From Lachnospiraceae bacterium (GTDB lineage: Bacteria; Bacillota; Clostridia; Lachnospirales; Lachnospiraceae), in NCBI GenBank assembly GCA_021202335.1, contig JAJQDE010000040.1, forward strand, positions 22,441 to 86,440: a DNA stretch of 64,000 nt. The letters run 5' to 3'. The position numbers were made by a program, and so were the translations under genes. This document shows positions 1 to 9,362 of this stretch, in pieces; position 1 is the stretch's first letter; every line of letters begins with the position of its first letter. Below the pieces are notes generated by a model. The model made no database searches. It had not been told where the DNA came from and saw only the letters and a list, made by a program, of their open reading frames with translations.

Positions 1-251
1 ACGGCGACTATATTACGGGTTCTAAGATTATAACAGATGAAACAAAGAAGGCAATGAAGAAAATCCTTTCCGATATCCAGGACGGTACCTTTGCGAAGGA
101 GTTCCTGTTAGACATGTCGCCGGCAGGCCGTCAGGTACATTTTAAGGCGATGAGAAAGCTTGCCGCTGAGCATCCTTCCGAGAAGGTTGGCGAGGAAATC
201 CGCAAGCTTTACAGTTGGAACAACGAAGAAGATAAGTTTATTAATAACTAA
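1..251 (+). CDS. ilvC: Ketol-acid reductoisomerase, C-terminal end (partial)
   Basis: The gene enters from the left edge; the frame is open from base 3 and ends at TAA 249-251, leaving the last 82 residues. The segment resembles the end of IlvC: GDYITGS, then a helical tail with the MSPAGRQVHFKAM block. IlvC converts acetolactate to dihydroxy-isovalerate with NADPH and Mg2+ in valine/isoleucine synthesis. The NADPH-binding and catalytic parts lie outside the window, so the call rests on the tail alone. A strong terminator follows 27 bases after the stop, so this is the end of its transcript. Confidence 0.85.
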   Translation, partial: GDYITGSKIITDETKKAMKKILSDIQDGTFAKEFLLDMSPAGRQVHFKAMRKLAAEHPSEKVGEEIRKLYSWNNEEDKFINN

Positions 252-277
252 TTATCCTGCGGCTTTTAAGGATGTAT

Positions 278-305
278 AAAAAGGTGTGCGTTTGCACACC
301 TTTTT
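278..305 (+). terminator. Rho-independent terminator after ilvC
   Basis: A GGTGTGC / GCACACC stem closes a GTTT loop. It is extended by an A-run on the left and a T-run on the right, as in an intrinsic terminator. It separates ilvC from the ruvA cluster. Confidence 0.85.
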
Positions 306-371
306 GGATAGTGTGAAAAGAAATTCCAAAAGCTCACGGCAGTCGCCGGGGCGGTATGGGGGACTGATAGG

Positions 372-977
372 ATGTACGCATATATAAAAGGAGAAATAGC
401 AGATATATCCGAGGATAATCTGGTGCTTGAGTGCAATAATATCGGATACAATATACGAATCCCGTTAAGCGTTGCACAGCGGCTTCCGGGAATTGGAGCT
501 TCCGTAAAGATTTATACCTACACAAGCGTGCGTGAGGACGCTTTTAATCTGTTTGGATTTTTGTCTAAGGATGATTTGGAGATTTATAAAAAGCTGATTG
601 CAGTAAACGGTATAGGCCCGAAGGGAGCGCTTAGCATTTTGTCGGCGATGAGCGCTGACGATTTGCGTTGCGCCATAGTATCGGGAGATGCAAAGGCAAT
701 CGAAAAGGCTCCGGGAGTTGGAAATAAATCCGCCGAGCGGATTATTCTCGAGCTGAAGGATAAAATCGGGCTAAGGCTTTCAGCGGACGAGGGTATGCCG
801 GGGGCTTTGCCTGACGCGCAGGGAAACAGCGCGGCGGTGAACGAGGCGATAGAGGCGCTGGCTGCGCTTGGTTATACGCCTATGGAGGCATTGAAGGCGG
901 TAAAACGGCTTGAAATTACGCAGGATATGGATTCAGGAGCAATTTTAAAGCAGGCGCTTAGGGTTATAGGTAAGTAG
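372..977 (+). CDS. ruvA: Holliday junction branch migration protein RuvA
   Basis: RuvA binds four-way DNA junctions and loads the RuvB helicase motor. The 201-residue product has the usual family length and order: N-terminal OB-fold (about 1-62), two helix-hairpin-helix motifs (GIGPKGA at 80-86, GVGNKSAERI at 115-124) and a C-terminal RuvB-contacting domain after a flexible stretch near 140-155. The ATG follows GGGGGA/ATAGG sequence. ruvB starts 11 bases downstream, the usual ruvAB arrangement. The ruvC gene is not in this window. Confidence 0.95.
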   Translation: MYAYIKGEIADISEDNLVLECNNIGYNIRIPLSVAQRLPGIGASVKIYTYTSVREDAFNLFGFLSKDDLEIYKKLIAVNGIGPKGALSILSAMSADDLRCAIVSGDAKAIEKAPGVGNKSAERIILELKDKIGLRLSADEGMPGALPDAQGNSAAVNEAIEALAALGYTPMEALKAVKRLEITQDMDSGAILKQALRVIGK

Positions 978-988
978 GGGGATTATGA

Positions 989-1999
989 ATGGCTGCCAGA
1001 GTCGTTGAAACAAAGCTTTTGGAGGAGGACGTCAAGCTGGAAGGAAGCTTGCGCCCGCAAACATTAAAGGACTATATCGGACAGAAAAAAATAAAGGAAA
1101 TTTTGAGCATTTACATACAGGCGGCTAAGCAGAGGAACGACAGCTTGGATCATGTGCTGTTTTATGGTCCGCCGGGGCTGGGAAAAACCACGCTTGCCGG
1201 CATTATAGCAAATGAAATGGGCGTCAATATGAAGGTGACAAGCGGACCTGCCATTGAAAAGCCGGGGGAAATAGCCGCGATTTTGAACGGGCTTCAGGAG
1301 GGAGATGTTTTGTTTATTGACGAAATCCACCGCCTGAACCGTCAGGTGGAGGAGGTTTTATACCCGGCGATGGAGGATTTTGCGATAGATATTCTGATAG
1401 GAAAGGGAGCTACTGCGCGTTCCGTGAGGCTTGATTTACCGAAGTTTACGCTGATTGGGGCGACGACAAGGGCGGGGCTTCTGACTGCGCCGCTGCGCGA
1501 CCGTTTTGGGGTAATACAGCATCTTGAGTTTTACTCCGTGGAGGAGCTTATGCTGATTATAAGCCATTCGGCGCGTATCCTAAAGGTTCAGATTGATGAA
1601 CAGGGGGCGATGGAGCTTGCAAGGCGCAGCAGGGGCACTCCCAGACTTGCAAACCGTATGCTTAAAAGGGTTCGTGACTTTGCGCAGGTGAAATATGACG
1701 GCAGGATTACGCTTGAGGCGGTGAACACGGCGCTTGACCTTTTGGATGTGGACAAGCTCGGGCTTGACCGGACGGACAGACTGATCCTCATGACGATGAT
1801 TGAGAAGTTTGGAGGAAAGCCCGTCGGGCTTGATACCTTATCGGCGGCAATCGGGGAGGACAGCGGCACGATTGAGGATGTTTATGAGCCGTATCTTATT
1901 AAAAACGGACTGATACTGCGCACGCCGCGCGGGAGGATGGCAACGGAGCTTGCCTACCGCCATTTGGGGCTTGAAATGCAAAGCCGGTTTGATATATAA
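989..1999 (+). CDS. ruvB: Holliday junction helicase motor RuvB
   Basis: This is the AAA+ ATPase that pumps DNA through the RuvA-bound junction. The 336-residue product has Walker A GPPGLGKT (60-67), Walker B with DEIH (111-114), a sensor region GATTRAGLL, the RDRFG arginine-finger stretch and a C-terminal winged-helix domain. The start at 989 has the SD AGGGGG at 975-980; an ATG at 985 is out of frame. It is probably co-transcribed with ruvA and the following division genes. Confidence 0.96.
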   Translation: MAARVVETKLLEEDVKLEGSLRPQTLKDYIGQKKIKEILSIYIQAAKQRNDSLDHVLFYGPPGLGKTTLAGIIANEMGVNMKVTSGPAIEKPGEIAAILNGLQEGDVLFIDEIHRLNRQVEEVLYPAMEDFAIDILIGKGATARSVRLDLPKFTLIGATTRAGLLTAPLRDRFGVIQHLEFYSVEELMLIISHSARILKVQIDEQGAMELARRSRGTPRLANRMLKRVRDFAQVKYDGRITLEAVNTALDLLDVDKLGLDRTDRLILMTMIEKFGGKPVGLDTLSAAIGEDSGTIEDVYEPYLIKNGLILRTPRGRMATELAYRHLGLEMQSRFDI

Positions 2000-2063
2000 T
2001 GTTATTGATTATGTAAATCAGGGGACGGAAACAATATGTACATTGGAGAAAGGGGCAATAGCT

Positions 2064-2483
2064 ATGGCGGCCAAGACGGATACAGAGGTAATTATCGGCG
2101 GAAGGGTACTGACCTTAAGCGGAAACGAGAGCGAGGAATACCTTCAAAAGGTCGCCGCTTACATAAACAATAAGCTTAACGAGTATAATAAAATGGACAG
2201 CTTTAAGCATCAGCCCGTAGATACTCAGAATATGCTGATGTTCATAAACATTGCGGACGATTATTTTAAGGCGAAAAATCAGCAGGAGCTTCGTGAGAAG
2301 GAGCTTCGGGCGAAGGAAAACGAGCTTTACGATTTAAAGCATGAGCTGATTGCGGCGCAGATGAAGCTTGATAATACCGCAAAGGCATTGCAGGAGGCAC
2401 AAAAGGAGCTGAACGAGAACTCAAAGCAGATTGTGCGTTTGGAAACAGAGCTTAAGGAAAATAAAAAGGAAAGCAAAAAGTAA
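2064..2483 (+). CDS. zapA: Cell division protein ZapA
   Basis: ZapA cross-links FtsZ filaments at the division septum. The 139-residue product opens with the ZapA fold (TEVIIGGRVLTLSG, then the EYLQKVAAYINNKL helix) and continues as a long charged coiled coil from about residue 70 to the end. That tail is longer than in short ZapA proteins, as is common in Clostridia. The ATG at 2064 is chosen because GAGAAAGGGG precedes it; the frame is open upstream to 1950 but without a ribosome site. The stop overlaps the next start (TAATG), indicating translational coupling. Confidence 0.85.
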   Translation: MAAKTDTEVIIGGRVLTLSGNESEEYLQKVAAYINNKLNEYNKMDSFKHQPVDTQNMLMFINIADDYFKAKNQQELREKELRAKENELYDLKHELIAAQMKLDNTAKALQEAQKELNENSKQIVRLETELKENKKESKK

Positions 2484-4672
2484 TGCGGGCAGAGCTTTTG
2501 GCTCCGGCAGGAGATTACGAGTGTTTTATGGCGGCGGTAAACGCCGGAGCGGATGCAGTATATTTAGGCGGCTCCAAATTTGGCGCGAGAGCCTATGCGA
2601 ACAATTTCACGCAGGAGGAAATCATACGGGCGCTTAGTGTCGCGCATCTTTTCGGGCGTAAGATATATCTGACGGTAAATACGCTTGTAAAGGAATCGGA
2701 GATGCCGGAGCTTGTGCCGTATATTAAGCCCTTGTATGAGGCAGGGCTTGACGGTGTGATTGTTCAGGATATCGGCGCGCTTAAGCTGCTCGGGGAAAAT
2801 TTTCCGGGGCTTGCGCTGCATGCGAGCACGCAGATGACCGTCACGGGCGTATATGGCGCGAACCTTCTGAAGGATTTCGGGGTGTGCCGCGTAGTTCCCG
2901 CAAGGGAGCTTTCGCTTGAAGAGATAGCGGATATCAGAACAGGGACGGGGCTTGAAGTCGAGTGCTTTATTCATGGAGCGATGTGCTATGCGTATTCCGG
3001 GCAGTGCCTTTTCAGCTCAATATTGGGCGGGAGAAGCGGAAACAGGGGCAGGTGCGCGGGTCCGTGCAGACTTCCCTACCGTGATAAAAGCGGAGGGAGC
3101 GGAAACAGGCTTTATCCGCTCAGCCTCAAAGACATGTACACATTATCCCTGCTTCCAAAGCTTATCGAAACGGGAATTACTTCCTTTAAGATAGAGGGGC
3201 GTATGAAAAAGCCCGAGTATGTGGCGGGCGTGACCTCTGTTTACCGGAAATATATTGATAAATATTACGCCGCACGTGAGAAGGGGCTGCTATTGGATGC
3301 CTTTCAGATTGAAAAAGAGGACGAGGAGCTTTTGCGCGGTCTTTATATCCGCTCCGATATATGCAGCGGATATTATGAAAAGCATAACGGCAGGGATATG
3401 GTGACGATGCATGAGCCGGGCTATCGGGGTTCCCAAAAAGAAACGCTTGAGGCTGTGAGGGAAAAATATGTTGACAAAAAGCCCGTGCTCCCGATAAGCG
3501 GAAGGGCGTATGTGTTTGCGGGAAAGCCGGCTAAGCTTACATTATACACGCAGGAGGCGTCCGTGACCGTGGAGGGAGCCGTGGCGGATGCCGCGCTAAA
3601 CAGACCTCTCACGGAGCAGGATATTTCAGAGCGGCTGTCCAAGCTGGGAGATACGTGCTTTGCGCTCGAACGGTTTGATGTACACACGGACTTGAACTCC
3701 TTTATGCCCGTAAAAGCGTTGAACGGGCTTCGAAGAAGCGCATGTATCGCGCTTGAGGACGCTCTTGTGAAAAAGCATGAAAGAAAGGCGCCTTTGCGGG
3801 ACATTCATGTGTCGGATGCGGAAGAAGCCTTTAAGGCTGATAAAGCGCGCGGAGCTAATGAACCGGCTGTTCTTGTGTCCGTAAGGGAGCAATTGGAAGC
3901 GGCGCTTTCGTTTGAGGACATTCGGATTATCTATATCGAAGCGGATTTGTTTTTATCAGACGGCAATCGGGACATCAAAACGCTGATTGAAAGGCATGAC
4001 AGGCAATATTTTTTGGCGCTTCCGCATATTTTAAGAAAGCGCTCATATCAGTATCTTGAAAAATACAACGAATTATTGCAGAGCGGTCTTTTTGCGGGAG
4101 TGCTTGTGCGGAACCTTGAGGAGCTTGGTTGGCTTAACGGACTTTGCTATCAGGGTCGGAAAATATCCGATTTTGGAGTCTATGCATGGAACAATGCGAC
4201 GCTTGCCGTGTATTCCGGGCTGTTTGACAGAGTGACGCTTCCACTGGAGCTGAACAGAAGGGAGCTTTCGGGGCTTTCATGCGGTGTGGAGGAGGAGCTT
4301 TTGGTATATGGCAGGCTTCCGCTTATGTATTCTGCAAACTGTGTGCGCAAAAGCCTGTCACAGTGCATTTGCCGCCCTGACAGCCCAAATGTGTATCTGC
4401 TTGAGGACAGGTACCGGAATACCTTTCCCGTGGTGCAAAACTGCCGGCATTGCTATAATATTTTATACAATACCGTGCCGCTTTCATTGCATGAACGCCT
4501 TGAGGAGCTGCAAAGGAGAGGCTTTCGCACGCTGCGGCTGGACTTTACGCTGGAGGACGGCGCGCAGACAAAAAGCATCATTGAATTTTATTTGAAGAAG
4601 CGAAACGGTGAGGCGGGCGTGTTCGCATCAGAGGCTTTTACCAACGGACATTATAAGCGTGGAGTAGAATAA
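2483..4672 (+). CDS. U32 family peptidase-like protein
   Basis: The 729-residue protein starts with the U32 signature region (ELLAPAGDYECFMAAVNAGADAV split over residues 4-27, a TIM-barrel-like start). Around residues 160-200 it has the cysteine-rich core HGAMCYAYSGQC and RGRCAGPC. In U32 relatives such as UbiU/UbiV and TrhP/RlhA, such cysteines hold an iron-sulfur cluster and the proteins hydroxylate RNA or quinone precursors; proteolysis is doubtful for most members. The C-terminal half (about 330-729) is the long extension often seen in clostridial members. It overlaps zapA by one base and abuts the next gene directly. Substrate unknown. Confidence 0.85.
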   Translation: MRAELLAPAGDYECFMAAVNAGADAVYLGGSKFGARAYANNFTQEEIIRALSVAHLFGRKIYLTVNTLVKESEMPELVPYIKPLYEAGLDGVIVQDIGALKLLGENFPGLALHASTQMTVTGVYGANLLKDFGVCRVVPARELSLEEIADIRTGTGLEVECFIHGAMCYAYSGQCLFSSILGGRSGNRGRCAGPCRLPYRDKSGGSGNRLYPLSLKDMYTLSLLPKLIETGITSFKIEGRMKKPEYVAGVTSVYRKYIDKYYAAREKGLLLDAFQIEKEDEELLRGLYIRSDICSGYYEKHNGRDMVTMHEPGYRGSQKETLEAVREKYVDKKPVLPISGRAYVFAGKPAKLTLYTQEASVTVEGAVADAALNRPLTEQDISERLSKLGDTCFALERFDVHTDLNSFMPVKALNGLRRSACIALEDALVKKHERKAPLRDIHVSDAEEAFKADKARGANEPAVLVSVREQLEAALSFEDIRIIYIEADLFLSDGNRDIKTLIERHDRQYFLALPHILRKRSYQYLEKYNELLQSGLFAGVLVRNLEELGWLNGLCYQGRKISDFGVYAWNNATLAVYSGLFDRVTLPLELNRRELSGLSCGVEEELLVYGRLPLMYSANCVRKSLSQCICRPDSPNVYLLEDRYRNTFPVVQNCRHCYNILYNTVPLSLHERLEELQRRGFRTLRLDFTLEDGAQTKSIIEFYLKKRNGEAGVFASEAFTNGHYKRGVE

Positions 4673-7417
4673 ATGTTAAAGGCAATCATAGAGCTTTCAA
4701 AATATATTTTGGTCATCAATATTTTACTGTATACAATCATAAGCTATATTGCGCTCAAATGGGATGACAGGGAGCGCAAGGGCTTTCTGTTTGCGCTTCA
4801 ATATATTTTGATATTTATTAACCATATGACGGGGAGTCTGGTGTTGCTCTCGTCGAGGCAGGATTTTACGTATCTGTTTTTTCCGGTATTTCAAATGCTG
4901 GCGGTGTTTGCGTATCTTGTGCTGATGCGGGCAATTTATCCGAAGTCTGACCGTCTGATTTTAAGTCATATGGCGATGCTTTTGTCAATCAGCTTTGTGA
5001 TTTTGACGCGCCTTTCGCTTACGCGCTCGGTGCGGCAGTTTATCATTGTGGCGGTGTCGCTGATGATAGGGCTTGTTATTCCTGCGCTTGTTAAGAATTT
5101 TAAGCTGATTAAAAGTTGTGAGCTGATTTTTGCCGCGGTGGGGATTGCCGTTTTGGGGGCGGTGCTTGTAAGCGGCAGCCTGATAAACGGCTCGAAGCTT
5201 TCGTTTTCCATATTCGGCTTGAGCTTTCAGCCCTCCGAGTTTGTGAAAATCATTTATGTGGTTTTTATTGCCTGTATGCTTGCAAGGGCAAAGCACTTTT
5301 ATCATATCCTTTTGTCGGCGGCGCTTGCGGCAATCCATGTGCTCATTTTGGCGGCGTCAAAGGATTTGGGAAGCGCGCTGATTTATTTTATGGCATATGT
5401 GATTCTTCTGTTTGTGGCGACAAGGAAGCTGCGCTATCTGGTTATGGGGCTTATCGGCGCGTCAGCAGCATCTGTTGCGTCGTATTTTATGTTTTCACAT
5501 GTGCGCGTGCGCGTGGAGGCGTGGCTTGACCCGTGGAACGATATTAACGCAACGGGATATCAGATTGCGCAGTCGCTTTTCGGCATCGGAACAGGCGGCT
5601 GGTTTGGCATGGGCATTGACTCGGGAAATCCGAGCCTGATTCCGTATGTTGAACAGGATTTTATTTTTTCCGCAATATGTGAGGAATACGGCGTGATTTT
5701 CGGCATATGCCTGATAGCGATATGCGTGAACCTGTTTTTGGAGATTGTGCGTGCGGCCCATTCATGCATGGAGCCGTTTGTCAAATATGCGTCATATGGC
5801 TTGGGCATTATCTATATCTCGCAGCTTTTCCTGACGATAGGCGGAAACTGCAAATTCATCCCGCTTACAGGCGTGACGCTTCCGCTGATAAGCTATGGCG
5901 GAAGCTCCGTTTTGGCATCGGTAATCATGTTTTCAGTGGTGCAGGGCTTTTACGTCAATAATGATGTGCTGGTTGAATATGATGGCGATGATGAGGAGGA
6001 CGATGAGGACGCATTTGTTCCGTATATTCCAAAACGGTATATGAACTCGGCGGCGGGCGTATTTGCGGCTCTTTTTGCGTGTATCTGCGTGTATCTGGTG
6101 CATTTTGTCTGCTACGACAGCGCAGAGGTGATAAGCAATTCCTACAACGCAAAGCGGCAGGAGATACTTGCATCGAATACGATACGCGGCGATATTATCT
6201 CGTTGGACAATGAAACGCTTGCAACGACGCTTTCCGACGGGGAACGATATTACCCGTATGGAGAGGTGTTTGCGCATGCGGTGGGATATGCCTCCAACGG
6301 AAGAATGGGCGTTGAGCAGAATGCAAACATATGGCTTGTGTCGTCTAACGTGTCGCTGACCGGTAAGCTTCAGGATGATTTGGCGGATGAAAAGCATATG
6401 GGCAATACTGTGGTTACGACGCTCGACGCAAAGCTCCAAAAGCTTGCGTATGACGCGCTTGGAATGTATGACGGCGCGGTGATAATCACGGAGCCTTCGA
6501 CGGGAAAAATCCTTGCTATGGTGTCAAAGCCTGACTTTGACCCGAACACCATAGGCGACATATGGGATGAGCTGATTTCGGACGAGGACAGCTCCGTTTT
6601 GGTGAACAGAGCGACGCAGGGGCTATATCCGCCGGGCTCTACCTTTAAAATCCTTACGGCATTGGAATATATACGCGAAAATCCCGGCAGCTATGGAAAT
6701 TATTCGTTTGACTGCACCGGTCGGTTTACGAGCGGCGAGAATGTCATAAGCTGCTTCCACGGCACAAAGCACGGGACGGTGGATTTTACGCTTTCCTTTG
6801 CAAAATCGTGCAATTCGTCCTTTGCCAATATTGCGCTTACGCTGGACAGGAACGGCTTTAAAAATACATTGGAGCAGCTTTATTTTAATACGGAATTGCC
6901 GGTGGATTTTACCGCAAACAAAAGCAGTGTTTCGGATAACATCACGGACAGTGACAGCGACATGATACAGACAGCAATCGGGCAGGGTGAAACACAGGTG
7001 ACTCCGCTTCATATGGCGATGGTGACGGCGATGATTGCAAACGGCGGGGAAATGATGCAGCCTTATTTGATAGATTATATAGAGGCTGCTGACGGCGGTC
7101 AGGTAAAGTCGTATTCACCCAATTCGCTGGGGAAGCTTATCACCGAAGAAGAGGCGGATGCTTTAAAGAGCCTTATGAGCGCCGTGATTGAGGAAGGGAC
7201 GGGAACGCGCCTGCAAAGCGACCTGTACAGCGCTGCGGGAAAGACCGGGTCTGCGGAGTACAACTCAAGCTCGGATTCCCATGCATGGTTCACCGGCTTT
7301 ACTTATGATACGGATAAGCCCTTGCAGATAACGGTCATCATGGAAGGCGCAGGCTCTGGCGGAGAGTATGCGGTTCCCGTTGCGAGAAGAATTTTGGACG
7401 GATATTACGCTGAATAA
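4673..7417 (+). CDS. SEDS (FtsW/RodA/SpoVE) - penicillin-binding transpeptidase fusion
   Basis: This is a 914-residue two-enzyme fusion. Residues 1 to about 435 form a polytopic SEDS domain with FQPSEFVK, DLGSALIYF, the GYQIAQSLFGIGTGGWFGMG loop, an EQDFIF...EEYG segment (the region of the catalytic Asp in RodA) and the terminal GVTLPLISYGGSS. An acidic linker near 437-447 and one more membrane helix near 460-481 follow. Then comes an extracellular class B-like transpeptidase with SxxK at S656-K659 (PPGSTFK), SCN at 712-714 and KTG at 857-859. SEDS proteins polymerise lipid II and their PBP partner cross-links it; here both would be made in fixed 1:1 ratio. The ATG directly follows the upstream TAA with GGAG at 4661-4664. 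Whether it serves division, elongation or spore cortex cannot be told. Confidence 0.9.
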   Translation: MLKAIIELSKYILVINILLYTIISYIALKWDDRERKGFLFALQYILIFINHMTGSLVLLSSRQDFTYLFFPVFQMLAVFAYLVLMRAIYPKSDRLILSHMAMLLSISFVILTRLSLTRSVRQFIIVAVSLMIGLVIPALVKNFKLIKSCELIFAAVGIAVLGAVLVSGSLINGSKLSFSIFGLSFQPSEFVKIIYVVFIACMLARAKHFYHILLSAALAAIHVLILAASKDLGSALIYFMAYVILLFVATRKLRYLVMGLIGASAASVASYFMFSHVRVRVEAWLDPWNDINATGYQIAQSLFGIGTGGWFGMGIDSGNPSLIPYVEQDFIFSAICEEYGVIFGICLIAICVNLFLEIVRAAHSCMEPFVKYASYGLGIIYISQLFLTIGGNCKFIPLTGVTLPLISYGGSSVLASVIMFSVVQGFYVNNDVLVEYDGDDEEDDEDAFVPYIPKRYMNSAAGVFAALFACICVYLVHFVCYDSAEVISNSYNAKRQEILASNTIRGDIISLDNETLATTLSDGERYYPYGEVFAHAVGYASNGRMGVEQNANIWLVSSNVSLTGKLQDDLADEKHMGNTVVTTLDAKLQKLAYDALGMYDGAVIITEPSTGKILAMVSKPDFDPNTIGDIWDELISDEDSSVLVNRATQGLYPPGSTFKILTALEYIRENPGSYGNYSFDCTGRFTSGENVISCFHGTKHGTVDFTLSFAKSCNSSFANIALTLDRNGFKNTLEQLYFNTELPVDFTANKSSVSDNITDSDSDMIQTAIGQGETQVTPLHMAMVTAMIANGGEMMQPYLIDYIEAADGGQVKSYSPNSLGKLITEEEADALKSLMSAVIEEGTGTRLQSDLYSAAGKTGSAEYNSSSDSHAWFTGFTYDTDKPLQITVIMEGAGSGGEYAVPVARRILDGYYAE

Positions 7418-7446
7418 AAAAGCTGAATAAAAAGGTCAATAAAACT

Positions 7447-7475
7447 TTGTGTTTTTTGCCAAAAGGGTGTATAGT
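7447..7475 (+). promoter_or_regulatory. Candidate sigma-A promoter for the cheX-cheY pair
   Basis: TTGTGT at 7447-7452, a 17-base spacer and TATAGT at 7470-7475 lie about 55 bases before the next start codon, in a gap with no other feature. Confidence 0.55.
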
Positions 7476-7528
7476 ATTATTAGGTGTATTTGTATAAAAG
7501 AAATAAACAAGAGAAGGGAGCCGTGAAT

Positions 7529-8401
7529 ATGCTTAACCGCCTGTTTGGGAACTACCTTGTTGAAAAGGGGAAAATAACTTTAGAGGCGTTGAACGCTCTG
7601 CTTGCCGCCAAAGAGGAAATTAAGGCAGGAGTGGAGGTCATAGCGATTATTACAAAGGCAATGACTCCGGCCGCCGTTAAAGAGCTTTCAATGAATATAA
7701 ATAAGGACAGCGAGCTTTTTGGAGAGGCTGCGGTGGACGCCTCCATCATTACTGACGATAAGCTTGACGAGCTGCTGGCGTATCAATCAAATGCGTTTAT
7801 GAAATTTATTCAGCTTCTTGTGGACAACGGCTGTCTTTCCTATGAAGATATCAATCATGAGCTTGATGCCTTTCAGCAGAAGAGCGGTTTCAGCGATGTG
7901 CAGCTCAATGCCCTGATACATGATGATGTGGAGCAATGTGTCAATATATTCGTACCGCTTAAATCGCAGAACCTTAAGGAACTTACGATGACGCTTGTGC
8001 AGACCTTCCGCCGCATCATCGACAAGGACTTCTACCTGGAAAAGGCTTATACCGCACATTCGATTCAGTTGGACAAGTATGCGTGCCAGACGATAGCGGG
8101 CGATATGCACGTAAGAGTTTATATCAGTGCGCCGGGCGACGGTCTGCTTGCCATTGCCAACTATTTTACGGGAGATACATACGAAACGGTTACGGATGAT
8201 GCGCTTGACAGCGTGGGCGAATTTATAAACTGCGTGAACGGCGTTTTTGCTACCAATATGAGCTATGAAAATACAGCTTTGGATATGAACTCTCCCGAAT
8301 ATTCTGCGGAGGGACCGTTTATCAGCAATGAACTGCTATATGTTATTCCGATGCATGCAAACGGATATAACCTTAGGGCAGTTTTCGAGGTATACGAATA
8401 A
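7529..8401 (+). CDS. CheX-like chemotaxis protein with N-terminal extension
   Basis: The 290-residue protein has a CheX-like C-terminal half (about 145-290) with HVRVYISAPGDGLLAIANYF, the D/E-rich helix DDALDSVGEFINCVNGVFAT and the closing strand. CheX proteins dephosphorylate CheY-P or otherwise act with receiver domains. The first 140 residues are helical, without a motif I recognise. The ATG at 7529 has SD AGAAGGGAG at 7512-7520 and is preferred to an in-frame ATG at 7484. A CheY-like receiver follows 44 bases later, supporting a two-protein signalling unit. No CheA, CheW or flagellar gene is near. Confidence 0.7.
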   Translation: MLNRLFGNYLVEKGKITLEALNALLAAKEEIKAGVEVIAIITKAMTPAAVKELSMNINKDSELFGEAAVDASIITDDKLDELLAYQSNAFMKFIQLLVDNGCLSYEDINHELDAFQQKSGFSDVQLNALIHDDVEQCVNIFVPLKSQNLKELTMTLVQTFRRIIDKDFYLEKAYTAHSIQLDKYACQTIAGDMHVRVYISAPGDGLLAIANYFTGDTYETVTDDALDSVGEFINCVNGVFATNMSYENTALDMNSPEYSAEGPFISNELLYVIPMHANGYNLRAVFEVYE

Positions 8402-8445
8402 AAATATTAGTAGAGGTCGCGCGACGGCGCAGAAATGAGGGAAAT

Positions 8446-8802
8446 ATGAGCACAGTTATGATAGTTGACGATTCTAAAACTTCAAGGTCAATGCTTAGGA
8501 ATATTTTGGCGGAGCACGGTTATGAAATCATTGCTGAGGCAGAGAACGGGCAGGAGGGCTACGAAAAATACTGCGAGCTGCGCCCGGATTTTGTGACGCT
8601 GGATATCACGATGCCTGTTATGGATGGCATCGAAACGCTTGTGAAAATAAAGGAATATGATGCAGACGCAAAGGTCATAATGGTAACAGCGGCAGGACAA
8701 AAGGGCAAGATGCTTGATGCAATAAAGCTGGGCGCGGCGGAATTTGTGACAAAGCCCTTTGAAACGAACCAGATTATCAGCATTATGGACAGTATTAAAT
8801 AG
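8446..8802 (+). CDS. CheY-like response regulator (stand-alone receiver)
   Basis: The 118-residue protein is one receiver domain with no output domain. The acidic pair D8-D9, the phospho-acceptor D53 (LDITMP), T81 and K103 (TKPFE) are all present, so it should accept phosphate from a histidine kinase. The start follows GAGGGAAAT. It lies behind the CheX-like gene, its likely phosphatase or partner. The cognate kinase is not in the window; stand-alone receivers of this type may act on motility or as phosphate shuttles. Confidence 0.9.
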   Translation: MSTVMIVDDSKTSRSMLRNILAEHGYEIIAEAENGQEGYEKYCELRPDFVTLDITMPVMDGIETLVKIKEYDADAKVIMVTAAGQKGKMLDAIKLGAAEFVTKPFETNQIISIMDSIK

Positions 8803-8830
8803 CTGACTTCACCATTTAGGAGGAAACGCC

Positions 8831-9277
8831 ATGATTGAGGCTACCAGTTGCGGGGGCGTGGTTATATTCAGAGGGAAGATACTGCTTTTATATAAAAACT
8901 TTAGGAGCAGGTATGAAGGCTGGGTTCTTCCCAAGGGGACTGTGGAAGCCGGAGAAAATCATGTTGAAACTGCACTTAGGGAGGTATTTGAAGAAACAGG
9001 CGTAAGGGCGACTGTTATGAAGTATATCGGAAAAAGCGAGTATTCCTTTAATGTACCTCAGGACATTGTGGAAAAGGAGGTTCACTGGTATCTGATGATG
9101 GCGGACAATTATTACTCCACACCCCAGCGGGAAGAGTATTTTGTAGACTCGGGCTATTACAAATACCATGAAGCCTATCATTTGCTTAAATTTTCCAATG
9201 AGAAGCAGATTCTTGAGCAGGCATATCAGGAATATTTGAATTTGAGAAAAAATAAGCAATGGATAAAGTCGAGATAA
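8831..9277 (+). CDS. NUDIX hydrolase
   Basis: The 148-residue protein carries the Nudix box at 36-58 (G36, E42, then REVFEETG at 50-57), which binds Mg2+ for hydrolysis of nucleoside diphosphate-linked substrates. The preceding WVLPKG is typical of the diadenosine-polyphosphate/MutT-like group. Start ATG with AGGAGGAAACGCC upstream. It is followed by a hairpin (9288-9324), so it may end the cheX-cheY transcript. Substrate unknown. Confidence 0.88.
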   Translation: MIEATSCGGVVIFRGKILLLYKNFRSRYEGWVLPKGTVEAGENHVETALREVFEETGVRATVMKYIGKSEYSFNVPQDIVEKEVHWYLMMADNYYSTPQREEYFVDSGYYKYHEAYHLLKFSNEKQILEQAYQEYLNLRKNKQWIKSR

Positions 9278-9287
9278 TATGCTGCCG

Positions 9288-9324
9288 CAAATGAAAAGAA
9301 GGTCACACAGGCCTTCTTCATTTG
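9288..9324 (+). terminator. Hairpin after the NUDIX gene, possible terminator
   Basis: A long imperfect stem (CAAATGAAAAGAAGG against CCTTCTTCATTTG, with two bulged bases) sits just after the stop at 9277. The following T-run is weak (TTTG), so termination is uncertain. Confidence 0.4.
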
Positions 9325-9362
9325 TTTGCAGGCGGCTGTATACCGGATTGGAGATTAAGGCA

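Noticed and set aside
4673..7417. SEDS and PBP as two genes joined by a sequencing error
   Set aside because: The frame is continuous, with a plausible acidic linker and an extra helix in place of an intergenic region; there is no SD or start near the junction.
9288..9362. Upstream extension of the 9363 protein from ATG 9279
   Set aside because: It would translate through the hairpin after the NUDIX gene; the SD fits ATG 9363.
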